Source: Procambarus clarkii (lineage: Eukaryota > Arthropoda > Malacostraca > Decapoda > Cambaridae). From it: 64,000 nucleotides of DNA. Below the pieces are notes generated by a model. The model saw nothing but the letters and a program-made list of their open reading frames with translations, was not told where the DNA came from and did not search any database. Shown piece after piece: positions 33,926 to 44,856 of the stretch. The stretch lies in contig NC_091160.1 of the NCBI RefSeq assembly GCF_040958095.1, positions 36,443,736 through 36,507,735 on the forward strand, read 5' to 3'. Made by a program: the position numbers and the translations under genes. The number at the start of each line of letters is the position of its first letter. Within the stretch, counting starts at the first letter, position 1.

Positions 33926-36900
33926 GTCAGTAACTCTTGTGGGCTTTGGTTCATGAGTGTTGACCCGTGATTGTGATGTTTTTGGTAGTGATACTTCCTA
34001 TGACTATGGCTAGTAGTTTTTTTTATATACAGTATAAAGTTTTGTTAATTTATCATGCACAGCACCCCATACCCATCCTGTGAGTGATAGTTGACCTCAT
34101 ACCCATCCTGTGAGTGATAGTTGACCTCATACCCATCCTGTGAGTGATAGTTGACCTCATACCCATCCTGTGAGTGATAGTTGACCTCATACCCATCCTG
34201 TGAGTGATAGTTGACCTCATACCCATCCTGTGAGTGATAGTTGACCTCATACCCATCCAGTGAGTGAAAGTTGACGTCATACCCATCCTGTGAGTGATAG
34301 TTGACCTCATACCCATCCTGTGAGTGATAGTTGACCTCATACCCATCCTGTGAGTGATAGTTGACCTCATACCCATCCTGTGAGTGATAGTTGACCTCAT
34401 ACCCATCCTGTGAGTGATAGTTGACCTCATACCCATCCTGTGAGTGATAGTTGACCTCATACTCATCCTGTGAGTGATAGTTGACCTCATACCCATCCTA
34501 TGAATGATAGTTGACCTCATACCCATCCTGCAAGTTATAAGAGACCCATACTCATCCTGTGAGTGGTAGTTGACTCGATGCCCATTTTATCTGCACTACC
34601 TATAGTAGGCAAACTTTGAATAGGTGAACAATAATGGCTCTGGCATTGGAAACATCTGAGAAACTGACTTGGGATGGAATGTTACACAACATTTGATCCA
34701 TTATTTTTGTCATGTCCCAAGATATGGTGACCTGTTGATACATCTCTTGATCGTCTACAACCACAACTGCACAGATATGTGTGTGTGTGATCATTTGTTG
34801 TAATATGCAGTCCTGACAGTGGACTGTCAGATGTCATGCCAAAGATATGACACTCATGGTGTCATGTCTTTGCCAATTTAGTCCTATTGTTTACTCCTAA
34901 AGTCTTCTGTGATACACTGTATTAAATGTTTATCATTTAAAAAATAAAGTTTTGTTCTTTCTTTTTACCAGAGATTCACCAGCCAACCCCCATTCAGTAT
35001 CATTGCATCCAGCCTGCACTTGAGGGCAGAGATGTCATTGGAGCAGCAAAGACTGGCTCAGGGAAAACCCTGGCTTTTGTTATACCCATCTTACAAAAAC
35101 TATCAATTGACCCTTTTGGAATTTATGGCCTCGTACTAACACCCACACGGGAGCTCGCTTTCCAGGTAAGGAACTGTACATCTGTATTGCTTGAATGTTA
35201 AAAGCAGCTGTATTCTATGTGCTGCTCTGATAATTTATAGACAGATTTTTTGTTGTATGGTTAATTTTGGTTAAATGTTTGGTTATATATGTTATATGTA
35301 TCTAACAGGTAACAAAATATATTTATACATAAAATTGTGAGAATTTTTGTTCTTTGCTGAATTATTTAAAATAATAAAATTAAAGTACAGTAAGTGTAAT
35401 TACAGTACCAAAAGAAAATACCAAGCTGGAAAGACCATGTGTCACCCAGACATTCAGGTGCAAAATATCATTCAGAATGCCAGTACAAAATACAGATAAA
35501 AAGTAAAAATATGAGCGACGTCAAAGGTATCAGATTCGACAAGAATTCTATGCGGGGACAAGTGACCCAGAGAGTCATTTGGAAAGAAAGACTTACAATC
35601 ATCATAAAAATCTAGACATTCAGCAAGGAGGTAAATGACTACAAGTGGCACAGTGCAATTCGGACATTAAGGAGCAGGGCATCGTTGCATCAAATGCTCA
35701 TGAATTAAGCACATGTGCTTGATACACAGCCTAGTCAGAGCCATTTCCCACCAATAATTATGACGGTAGGAGGAAGGCCATGGGAATAATCAACCTTTAA
35801 GAGTGTGCAGTTTGTTACCCATAATGTTAGAGCATTGACTTAGTCAACAGTTGCAGATGGCAGAATGAATGGGTAGAAATCCAAACAAGGGGTCCATTTA
35901 CCAGGAATGAGACAGTCGTGCATTTCTTCCTTAGCAGTGATGTCAGCAAGTTTATTCGAAGTAACACCAAAATGGCAGGGGTACTCAGTAGAATTCAACT
36001 GTTTTAAACTTGCTAAAGATGAGAAATGGCCAGTATTGGAGTTCACACCAGAAGATGGAAAAGATTAAAAAGACTACAGAGCCATAAGGGCACTGAAAGG
36101 CAACCACAATGACAAAGACCATTGACGCATAAAAAGTAGCTGATGAAGAGCATACAAAATTGCATAATACCTGTACTCTGTAGTTAAGATGCTAGTCTCA
36201 GGATGGCAGATGGCACATTAATAGAATGAAGCTGTAATAATATGTTGTGTAAGCTTATGAATACATTATCTACTGCCAGCTTCATGTACTATGCAGTACA
36301 TATTCCTATCCAGAAATCATTTAATTAATATCTGTAATTTCTATTCAAAGTATATAACTGTGAATGGCTGTCTGCCCTATCATTTGGCCTCAGGGCTAAA
36401 TCCTACTGTTCATGTAGTAGGTATAGTAGGATTTAGCCCTGAGGCCAAGTGAGAATGCAGACGGGCATTCACAGTTATATACTTTGAATAGGAATTAAAG
36501 ATATTAATTCTATTAATTAAATGATCCAGTATCCCAACATTCTTCTTTCCCCATTAAACATATTACTGTCTGTACTAATAACAATTTATTTTGACATTCA
36601 AGTGACATTTAAGGAGTGTCATGTATATTGTAACTATTTCTGCCATGTCATATAAACTGTGACAACACTTCATAAGTTTACAGTTAAATTATTATTACTT
36701 AATTTATATAGAACATACAATATACTTTGTCAAACTTTGTCAACTCAGTTAAAGATGTTTTCATACAATAACTGAGCTACATAGTCTTCCTGGCTTGGCA
36801 CCCTCTTTTGATAATTACTGTACTTATTTACAGATAGCCGACCAGTTCCGGGGTCTTGGATCACCAGTATCACTGCGTCTGAGTGTGGTGGTGGGAGGCC

Positions 36901-39900
36901 TGGACAGGGTGGCTCAGTGCGCAGAATTGAATCAGTCCCCACATATAGTTGTAGCCACTCCTGGAAGACTGGCAGACATATTGGAAACCTCACCAGAATT
37001 AACACTCAAAAGGTAAAGGCTATATGATAGAAAATGGATTTATACATAAGTGTTTTTGAATAAGGTACTTATTTTTTTATTTAATTTTTTTTCCCCAGGA
37101 TAAAGTTTTTAGTTTTAGATGAAGCTGATCGTTTGATGGATGGTAGGTTTGACACTCAGCTACGCACTATATGGGCATCACTACCAGAAAAGAGACAAAC
37201 TCTGCTGTTCTCTGCAACCATTACAGACAGGCTCCAGCGAATGAAGGAACTGGCAACATCTGAGGTAATATATATGTGTGTGTGTATAAATTTTGCTATC
37301 CTTTGCATTTAAAATGAATTAGATATACCTTGAAGGAATGCCTTACAGTATTTAAATATTCCCGTAATGAATTAGTTATTTATGTCCTATGAAGGGATGA
37401 AGTTATTTGTGTCCCAGAAAGGGATACAATATTTAGATATTCCCTGAAGCTATACCTTATATAGATGTCCCTAAAGAGATACACGTTTTATAGTTTTTTT
37501 TTCTAATTTTCAAGAAATTTATGGTGGTGTAAGGGAGATTTCTATTGTTATAGGGCCATATAATTTACAAGAGACTATTTAGCACCATCTGTGTCTTATG
37601 ATATTACAAAAATACAGGTTGTTAACATGAGAGCAAAAAAACATGAGCAATGTCATAGGTATCCAATTCTCCTAGGAGTTTATCAAGGGACATATGGCTT
37701 TTTTTTATGAAATACTGAGAAAACAAAATTTCCAATTATCCTGAAAATCAGAACATACCCCTAATGGGTAGAAATAATGTAGTCTACCTTGGAAGCTAAT
37801 GGTATAAATTAATATTGTCACTTCCTTGAGAAGATGACTGCTTTTGATGCCTATCTAAGTTACTCACTCATAAGATACTTAGTCCACCATTAATAGCCTA
37901 TGAACTCAGCCGATCACTGTAGTAGTGATGGACAGAGAATTGGACTGGGTGAATGCTATGTATTCTCAACAAATGAGATAAGTGAATACGGGATCATTAA
38001 GTTCAAAATTATATTGGTACTTTCTATTTCATTATATACATTTGTCGGCAGTGATCTTCGTATCGCAGACATCATCCTTCAGCACTGTATTGTAGACCTG
38101 TTATGGTCCACATTGTAGTACCAAGTGATACTGTTGCTTCTTTAGTACTTGATCTTAATTGGCTTTCTCTGGTAAGATAGCAACATAATTGAGTAACTCT
38201 TATGTTGATTAACTAACTTGATGCTGTCTGTGGCTTGGTATTTTCACTAGCTTCTTGGCCATCAAAACTACAGATACACTGTACTCAGTTTGATGACTGA
38301 CAACAAAATGGAGTTCCTCCAGGCAGGTGATATAGCACTCTCGTCCTCATCTAATGCTTTCCTTAGTGCTTCTCTGAACACCAATAGTCAAAGAGATGGG
38401 CAGTGATGGTGGTACTTAGACCTGACAACCCTGTTGCTGTCTAAGTGTTACGGTGGTCATTACCACAGAGCCACAATCTCCCCTCCATGTACCATATCAC
38501 TCCAAATTCTCTGGAATGAGGCTGCTTTCTAGTTGGTTCTTTATTAGCTTGTATCTAATTTGGTCTAGATTATTATAAGAGGGTGTTGGTTTTGATCGGG
38601 CAAGGAAGCTCGAGCTACATATCTGTAAAAAAATTGTTCCTTCAAATGTGTCACTGAAGTTTTAATACAGTACTGTATATAACATTATAATATGTATACA
38701 TTTCAGATAAATAATACTGTATTTTAATTGTTTTTCTTGTTGCGAACTGTTTATATAGTATATTTTAACTAGTACTCAACCCTTTTATTTAACCCTTACA
38801 GGTTAAATTTACATTTAAGCTTTGGGGAACCTTTGTAATTTAAAAAATGGTTCTTTTCTAGGTATTTCTCTGGCAGTCAACAAATACACAGGCAACTGTT
38901 CAGCAGCTGGACGAACGTTATGCTTTAGTCAATCCTATTGTGAAAGATGCTACCATGATTGCTACGGTTGTTCGGCAAATTGAACAGAAACCGAAGGGTC
39001 TCATATTAATTTTTACCGATACATGCAAGAACACACAGGTATGGAATATGTAAATGAATCAGCCCATCCCTCCTAAAATGAAAGTACTTATACTAATTTG
39101 GTAGAAAGTGTCAATATGTGGTGATGAACCACCAGAAAGTTGACTTTTGTATTATGGAATTTAAACAAACTGAAAACTTTTTTTAACCGCAACATAAATG
39201 TAAGATCTAACCTAGCCTCTATTAGCAGTTCTAGGCCTAATACATGCTATCTTAGGCCTAATATGGTTCACATATATGTTATACTTGGTCTAGGAATATC
39301 TAAATTTGACTTTTAGCTTTATTTTTCCTGATTCTAAAATTACAGTAATAGAACAAAAAGTGCTTTACTGGTGGTCTATCATGACATATTGGAACTTTGT
39401 ACTAAATAGTTATTAAAGGTACTGTACTATCATTTCAGGAGGATGGGTTGAAATGAATGTATATTCTTTTATAACTACTATAAAGCATTTACTTGAGAAA
39501 AATTCTAATTCTTTTCAGTAAAGGCAGGAACATAATTTTCAGATATTTAAATTTTATATACAGTATTTAGCCTTTTGATCTAGAAGAGCAGGACGTGGAG
39601 GACCTGGTTTAAGCAGAGGATCACAACTAAACTATCATTGATCTTTACCTAGTATGGATCATTATATTCATTGCCTAGGATAGTTACAGTGGCAAGGACT
39701 CCTTACCTTGCGGTTACCTTGTGATGATTTTGGGGCTCAACATCCCCGCGGCCCGGTCCTCGACACAGTAATAAAATATGCTTCATTGAAAGTGATATAT
39801 TGTAGTTCATAAGTTTGAACTGCAGTAAATATAATTTATTGCAATTGTCTTTTCCCCACCCTTCAACTTATCAGTCCTTACCTAACCTATGTAGAAAATA

Positions 39901-41586
39901 GGATACTGTATTATAATTGAAGTTGACTCCACCATCCGTTAAGAAATATATAACAATTGATTCCAAGGATACTTCTGTTTCTGAATCAGGTTAGGTGAGG
40001 GATTGTTTGGTCCATGTCTGGAAAATGGCATATACATTCCAGTTTTGGTGATGATGATATTCTGAGATTCTCTCACATATCACAAAATATTTATATAAAC
40101 AAGGAGACCTAGTTTAACTTTCCTTTTTCTGGTATTATAATCTAAATACTGATGGTAAAGGTAGTGGCAGAATTATCCAACTTTAGGACAGTCTCTGGCA
40201 TTAACTTGACTACATTGTCATACTACAGGTCTGATAGATCATTAGTTTCATATTTATATGTTTCAGGTCATTATTTCCATAAAATATTAACCCATCCCTC
40301 ATATGTGATTCTGGGCAGGTGCTGAGCATGTTGCTAAACTCCTTGAGCATAGATTGTGTGGCCTTACACTCCATGATGTCCCAGAAAGAAAGACTCTCTT
40401 CTCTAGCACGCTTCAAGTCATCGCAAGTAAAGGTCCTCATTGCAACCGATGTTGCAAGTCGAGGGCTGGACATTCCCCTGGTTAGTGTGCAAAATATAAA
40501 TAAAATTATTTGTTTATATGTTTATTATCTGCTGATATTTTTAAAGTATTTTAGATACCCAGATTTTCACTTAACATTGTTCTTATAACCGATATTGAAT
40601 CTATTCACCTTATGTTTTGGGACTGCTTTTTTATATTTGTAGTTATTCTCTTGAGCATTATGGACTTTATCTAAGATCTCTTCCTTTCTTATGAAGCTGT
40701 ACTCTTTCCCGATCCTCATATGGGGAGTTACTCATATATATGAGTACACTGGCCTAGTACACTACACATACCCCACTCTCTGTCTAGCCAATATTTTTTT
40801 CATTCTCGCATATATATTTTTGTTTTTATTAGTACCTGTACTGCACCATAAATTTTTCTCTAAAGGTGGAGCTAGTAATCAATCACAACATCCCTAACCT
40901 TCCCAAGAACTACATTCATCGTGTTGGTCGAACAGCTCGGGCTGGCAGGGCCGGTCAGGCCGTTACCTTCATCACGCCACATGAGATCAAGATTTTACTA
41001 GCTGTTGAGGCAGAAACACGAAGGAAATTGATGGAGCTGAAAGTAAGTAGAAATTGCAATGCTCTATAATTGGTCAAATTCAGACTAAGTTCTGGGCAAC
41101 AAGTATATCAAAAGAAATTATGGAAAGTGCTGAAAGAAGATTTGGATAGAAGAATTAGCAAAAGGGAAAACTTACATAGGGTAATATCAACAGTGATAGC
41201 AATGTTTACAAACTTTTGCTATCACTGACTAGTATCTAATTGATAAGATACCAGTAAATGTGAAAGAAGTTTAACATTTAAAATATATCTTTGTATGAGT
41301 ATCTCTGAAATCAATTTTCTAAATCTCTGAAACCAAATATATAATTTTAGTGTCCGTGGTGTAGTGGTAAGACACTCGCCTGGCGTTCCGCGAGCGCTTT
41401 GTCATGGGTTCGTATCCTGGCCGGGGAGGATTTACTGGGCGCAAATCCTTAACTGTAGCCTCTGTTTAACACAACAGTAAAATGTGTACTTGGTTGTAAC
41501 AACGATTCTTCGCGGCAGGGATCGTATTCCAGGGACCTGCCCGAAACGCTATGCGTACTAGTGGCTGTACAAGAATGTAACAACTC

Positions 41587-41624
<38 letters not shown>

Positions 41625-42992
41625 AAAATTACCTGTATCTGCAAACAATTATTTCTTGACTCGGTATAAGATAGGTGTAGATTCAGGAAAGACCTGGGTA
41701 AATACTGGTTTGGAAATAAGGTTGTTAATCTATGGATCAGATTAATGGTGAACATAATAGATGTGGGATTGCTGAATTATTTAAATAAAAAAGATTAGAC
41801 ACATGAGAAAGTTGTGTTAGGAATAATATATATATGAATGAGTTTGATTGGGTATAAATAAGTATTTTTTACTGCAACACAAAGAAAAAAATTATGACAA
41901 GTTTCCTAAAAAGCAGATGATGGATAAGCTATCTTTCTAATCTGAAATTAAATGATTATTATTAGTATCCTTTCTGTTACTGTTACAGTATTCTGACTTT
42001 TCATCTTGTTCCTTTAAACTTAGTGGTGCTCCTGTGAATAATCTTTCATAACTTGGAAATACTGTAGTAGGAAATAATCTATATTTTTGTAATGGAATTG
42101 CTCTTGTAAATTTGTTGTGCACAGGTGGATGAGGCTGGGGTACGGAGGATCATGAAGCAAGTCAATGTAACTCGCCGGGAGCAAGAGATCAAGCTTGATC
42201 AGACTGACTTTGATGAGCGTCGGAACATTAATAAACGCAAACGGCTCATCTTGGAGGGCAGGTGAGGTATTAAGGATTTTATTACCCGATAAAAAGCTTT
42301 AGTATAAAGGATGTAGGGAATGATGAGGAAAAGTATGACTAGGAGTGAAAATGTTTTGATAGCATAATAACACAGACAAATGGTCATTTGGTGGGTGGCA
42401 GTCACATACCATATAGTGTACAAAATCAGTACTGTATTTTGTGCTCAGTGATCAATACTATATGCTTCCTCTTGTTTTGGTAGCACATGAGCAGTATTGT
42501 TAACTGACATACTGAAGAATATTTTATAATTTTATTAATTAATCCAGTGATTTGAGAAGGATGAGTCAGTTCTGGAGTTATAGTGAGGAAGTGGCCTCAC
42601 TTGGCCAAGGCAAAAGAGCATCTAAAAGTGACTAGCTATATTTTTGTCTGGAATTTTATCTCTTTCTAACCTCAAAATATTTGTGTGCAAACAGTTGGGC
42701 AGCAGTTTCCACTTGTTGGCAAAGTTGGCAGGAAGAAAGCAAGTGTGGATTAGTTTGCTTACGTTTACAGCAAGATCATCTGTACCTTAATTATTATGAC
42801 TCCTTCTCTTTTAATATTAAAACACTAATATTATTTTTCTTTTAAAGAGATCCTGATGAGGAACAAAAGAAGAAGCATAAACACTTGAAAAACCTTAGAA
42901 AGGCTGAGAGGCAAGAACGAACAGAGTTACTCAAACAGTTGGAGAAGAAAAAGAAAAAACAGAGAGAGAAGACAATTGAAAGAGCTACATAG
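33832..42992 (+). CDS. DDX49: DEAD-box ATP-dependent RNA helicase DDX49 (Dbp8 orthologue)
   Basis: Nine exons: 33832-33925, 34972-35165, 36834-37012, 37099-37264, 38862-39038, 40319-40480, 40866-41042, 42125-42261, 42848-42992. They total 1431 nt, 476 residues, close to the human protein. Visible motifs are Q-motif QPTPIQ (35-40), motif [10 protein letters not shown] (56-64), Ia PTREL (89-93), Ib TPGR (138-141), II DEAD (163-166), III SAT (194-196), [13 protein letters not shown] (312-323) and [13 protein letters not shown] (342-352). The C-terminus is a Lys-rich tail. The family unwinds pre-ribosomal RNA in the nucleolus during small-subunit assembly; this is known for yeast Dbp8 and inferred here. 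Every splice phase is consistent and no key residue is missing. The first ATG sits in AAGATGGCGGAC, a good start context. Confidence 0.97.
34056..34580 (-). repeat. Minisatellite B, 30-bp unit, about 17 copies, DDX49 intron 1
   Basis: The plus-strand unit is CATACCCATCCTGTGAGTGA plus TAGTTGACCT. Read on the minus strand it aligns with minisatellite A at about 24 of 30 positions (shared core GGATGGGTATG) and ends with the same GTGCATGATAAA flank. Most units are identical. Confidence 0.95.
34972..35165 (+). CDS. DDX49: DDX49 exon 2
   Basis: Carries the Q-motif, the Walker A motif AAKTGSGKT and motif Ia PTREL. Acceptor TTACCAG, donor GTAAGG, phase 0 at the end. Confidence 0.97.
35400..36130 (-). 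mobile_element. LINE fragment with RNase H region, DDX49 intron 2
   Basis: The minus frame [20 protein letters not shown] matches the C-terminal RNase H block (GVxxNxxADxxAKEA) of I/Jockey-type LINEs. Lower coordinates share sequence with 52260-52475. Degraded. Confidence 0.65.
36315..36527. repeat. 213-bp palindromic MITE-like element, DDX49 intron 2
   Basis: Arms containing TATTCAAAGTATATAACTGT and GGCCTCAGGGCTAAATCCTA are reverse complements about a spacer near 36418. Ends are AT-rich (TTTAATTAATA). Confidence 0.85.
36834..37012 (+). CDS. DDX49: DDX49 exon 3
   Basis: Reads [20 protein letters not shown], then the GG pair and TPGR of motif Ib. Acceptor TTTACAG, donor GTAAAG, phase 2. Confidence 0.97.
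37099..37264 (+). CDS. DDX49: DDX49 exon 4
   Basis: Carries the catalytic DEAD box ([12 protein letters not shown]) and the SAT motif (LLFSATITD). Acceptor CCCCAG, donor GTAATA. Confidence 0.97.
38862..39038 (+). CDS. DDX49: DDX49 exon 5
   Basis: Linker and first part of the second RecA-like domain, 59 codons, with [13 protein letters not shown] at the end (motif IV region). Acceptor TTTCTAG, donor GTATGG. Confidence 0.96.
39705..39766 (-). mobile_element. SINE tail fragment, DDX49 intron 5
   Basis: GGGGCTCAACATCCCCGCGG and CCCGGTCCTCGAC, the 3' part of the common SINE. Nothing else is recognised in this 1.3-kb intron. Confidence 0.6.
40319..40480 (+). CDS. DDX49: DDX49 exon 6
   Basis: 54 codons including [12 protein letters not shown] and motif [13 protein letters not shown]. 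Acceptor GGGCAG, donor GTTAGT. Both boundaries are phase 0. Confidence 0.97.
40866..41042 (+). CDS. DDX49: DDX49 exon 7
   Basis: 59 codons with the arginine-finger motif [15 protein letters not shown]. Acceptor TCTAAAG, donor GTAAGT. Confidence 0.97.
41345..41595 (+). mobile_element. tRNA-derived SINE with LINE-type tail, DDX49 intron 7
   Basis: The head GTCCGTGGTGTAGTGGTAAG has an A-box pattern; the B-box region is GGGTTCGTATCC. The tail CCTGCCCGAAACGCTATGCG to GTACAAGAATGTAA matches the LINE 3' UTR at 15420-15470. It is followed by (GT)n(AT)n. Confidence 0.8.
42125..42261 (+). CDS. DDX49: DDX49 exon 8
   Basis: Reads [20 protein letters not shown] and on to the conserved [10 protein letters not shown] block typical of the DDX49 C-terminus. 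Acceptor GTGCACAG, donor GTGAGG, phase 2. Confidence 0.95.
42848..42992 (+). CDS. DDX49: DDX49 exon 9 (stop)
   Basis: Lys/Glu-rich basic tail ([16 protein letters not shown]) ending at TAG 42990-42992, as expected for a nucleolar helicase tail. Acceptor TTTTAAAG. Confidence 0.95.
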
Positions 42993-43130
42993 TTGAATAT
43001 TTTCCCAATATAATGTGTTTTTTATAATACTAAGGAGAACTGATGATACTTTAGTTGCTCATTAGAGTAATATTGTTATAATTATGATATAAAGTTGTGG
43101 AAATGGCTATTGCAAAAACATTATTTTTTA

Positions 43131-43136
43131 AATAAA
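43131..43136 (+). terminator. DDX49 polyadenylation signal AATAAA
   Basis: A canonical AATAAA lies about 140 bp after the DDX49 stop codon, followed by the GT/T-rich ACGTTTTCTTGTC at about 43157. The cleavage site is not determined. Confidence 0.6.
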
Positions 43137-44484
43137 AGAAAAATGGATATTGTTAGAACGTTTTCTTGTCATTGGTGTAAGTAATCGGTTTTCTGTCAGT
43201 CCTATACAGCAAGACAATGGTTGCAAAATTTCTGAACAGGCACAACCCCTTAACAAGCATGAAGTTCTGTTGTTTGAATGATAATCTTTCAAGAGTTAAA
43301 TATTAGTCAACATAATTTCTTGAGCAGGAAAAAACAAAGGATCGCCTTTGTGAGACACCAATAAGCATTATATCAAAGTTTTAGAAGTAAATTTTCATAT
43401 AAAATGTAAGGAAGATAGAGAAATACATAATTAATTTTCATTTATTTCAAATAACATCAGAGCATACAAGATGGGGGCAGCAATAACAAGACAAGACTGA
43501 GAGGAAGGTGTGTGTGTGGTCTGGCAGGACTGGGCTTTACCCTTACATACCAACTCCCATTTCTTCATTCCATTAATGAAAGTTTTATTGCAGTATTCAT
43601 GTAGCCCAAAGTAACCCAGAATCTTTTCTGTTACACTGTATTGCACTTGATAACAATGTTCTAAATGTTAGAATGTTTAAAAATTCCTGAAAATTGAATA
43701 TTGCTTACCCATCATTTTCTAATGTTAAAATACTCTAGTACAATACATTGTTTTATGTACCTTATTTTTCTCCCTGGTTCCTGACCCATATAAACACACT
43801 CAATAAATTTGTGACTTGTCTATTTTTACAAACTCTATCTCCTATCTGAATTCAGGCAAGGACCAAAGTAGTGTATAGATTAAGGTCACTGGCTACCTTG
43901 GATTTACAATGCTCACACCAGCTATTTCATAGCTGTATATACAGTATATTGTAGTACGTGTAGTTATAGAAAAAAATCCTTTGTTATTAATTTTTCACAT
44001 GCTATATTTTGAATAGCATTTATATTTTTCTGAATAATTTCAAAATATATCTGTAAATAATCCACACAAATATGATACTTTAGTCTGAAACTTCATTAAC
44101 AATAATCTGTACTTCAGACATCTCAGTGTGAAGGCTAGTGTTGTAGGAACACACTACATAAGACCCATACTAGTTTTAATCCCCTACATATAATTGTACT
44201 TAGGTCTACCCAAAAAAAAATACAAGCCTAATATTGTGTGTAGACCTCTAAAAATGTCATTAGCCCATGTTTTCTAGTAATTTGTTATTTTAAGGCATGA
44301 CTAGGTTACATATTAAAATCACAGTTATGTGGATGAAATTTGAAAATGTTTTATAGAGGAAGGTGGGGGGAATATAGCTTAGAGCTGGAGGAAAAATTGT
44401 AGGGTCAGTCAGAAACCATAAATATATATTTTAAATCTTTTAGCAAAGACATTAAATTGTAAACATATAAAATCAGTGTTGAGT

Positions 44485-44562
44485 GTAATGAAATGCCAGT
44501 TTGTGGGTGAGCACCAGAGGCTCCCTGGAGCCTCAAGGTGCCACAAGGGGCTATACCCCAGA
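44485..44562 (+). repeat. Half copy of the GAATGTAATGAAATG inverted-repeat family
   Basis: GAATGTAATGAAATGCCAGT and GGCTCCCTGGAGCC match the left ends of 52880-53287 and 62423-62986. Confidence 0.55.
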
Positions 44563-44809
44563 AGTACATGGCAGAAATGTTATAGTCTAGTAAAATTCCC
44601 TTTAGTATGCTCCTTGATAAGATATTTATAGAAATGAAAGTGTTAATGGAAGACAGGTATATCACAAAAGAAATTTAACGCAATGATAATAATTAGTTTT
44701 AAATACAATTGTGACATTTACCTTAGGGAAACATTTTTTTTTATCAGTGATCCTTACTAAATTTTGAAAGAAAATAAAGAAAACTTACTAAATTACTCTC
44801 AGATTTTTT

Positions 44810-44811
<2 letters not shown>

Positions 44812-44854
<43 letters not shown>
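44812..44854 (+). repeat. Poly(A) run of 43
   Basis: An uninterrupted A-run in intergenic DNA. No retroelement body is recognised immediately upstream. Length may be affected by sequencing. Confidence 0.8.

Positions 44855-44856
<2 letters not shown>

Noticed and set aside
33926-33935. Donor GTAACT at 33930 for DDX49 exon 1
   Set aside because: It would leave two bases and break the frame with exon 2; GTCAGT at 33926 restores the conserved helicase reading.
34056-34580. CRISPR-like regular 30-bp repeats
   Set aside because: Units are directly tandem with no spacers, in a eukaryotic intron, so this is a minisatellite.
41347-41425. A tRNA gene
   Set aside because: A- and B-box-like patterns are present but it runs into a LINE-type tail and lacks proper arms, so it is a SINE head.
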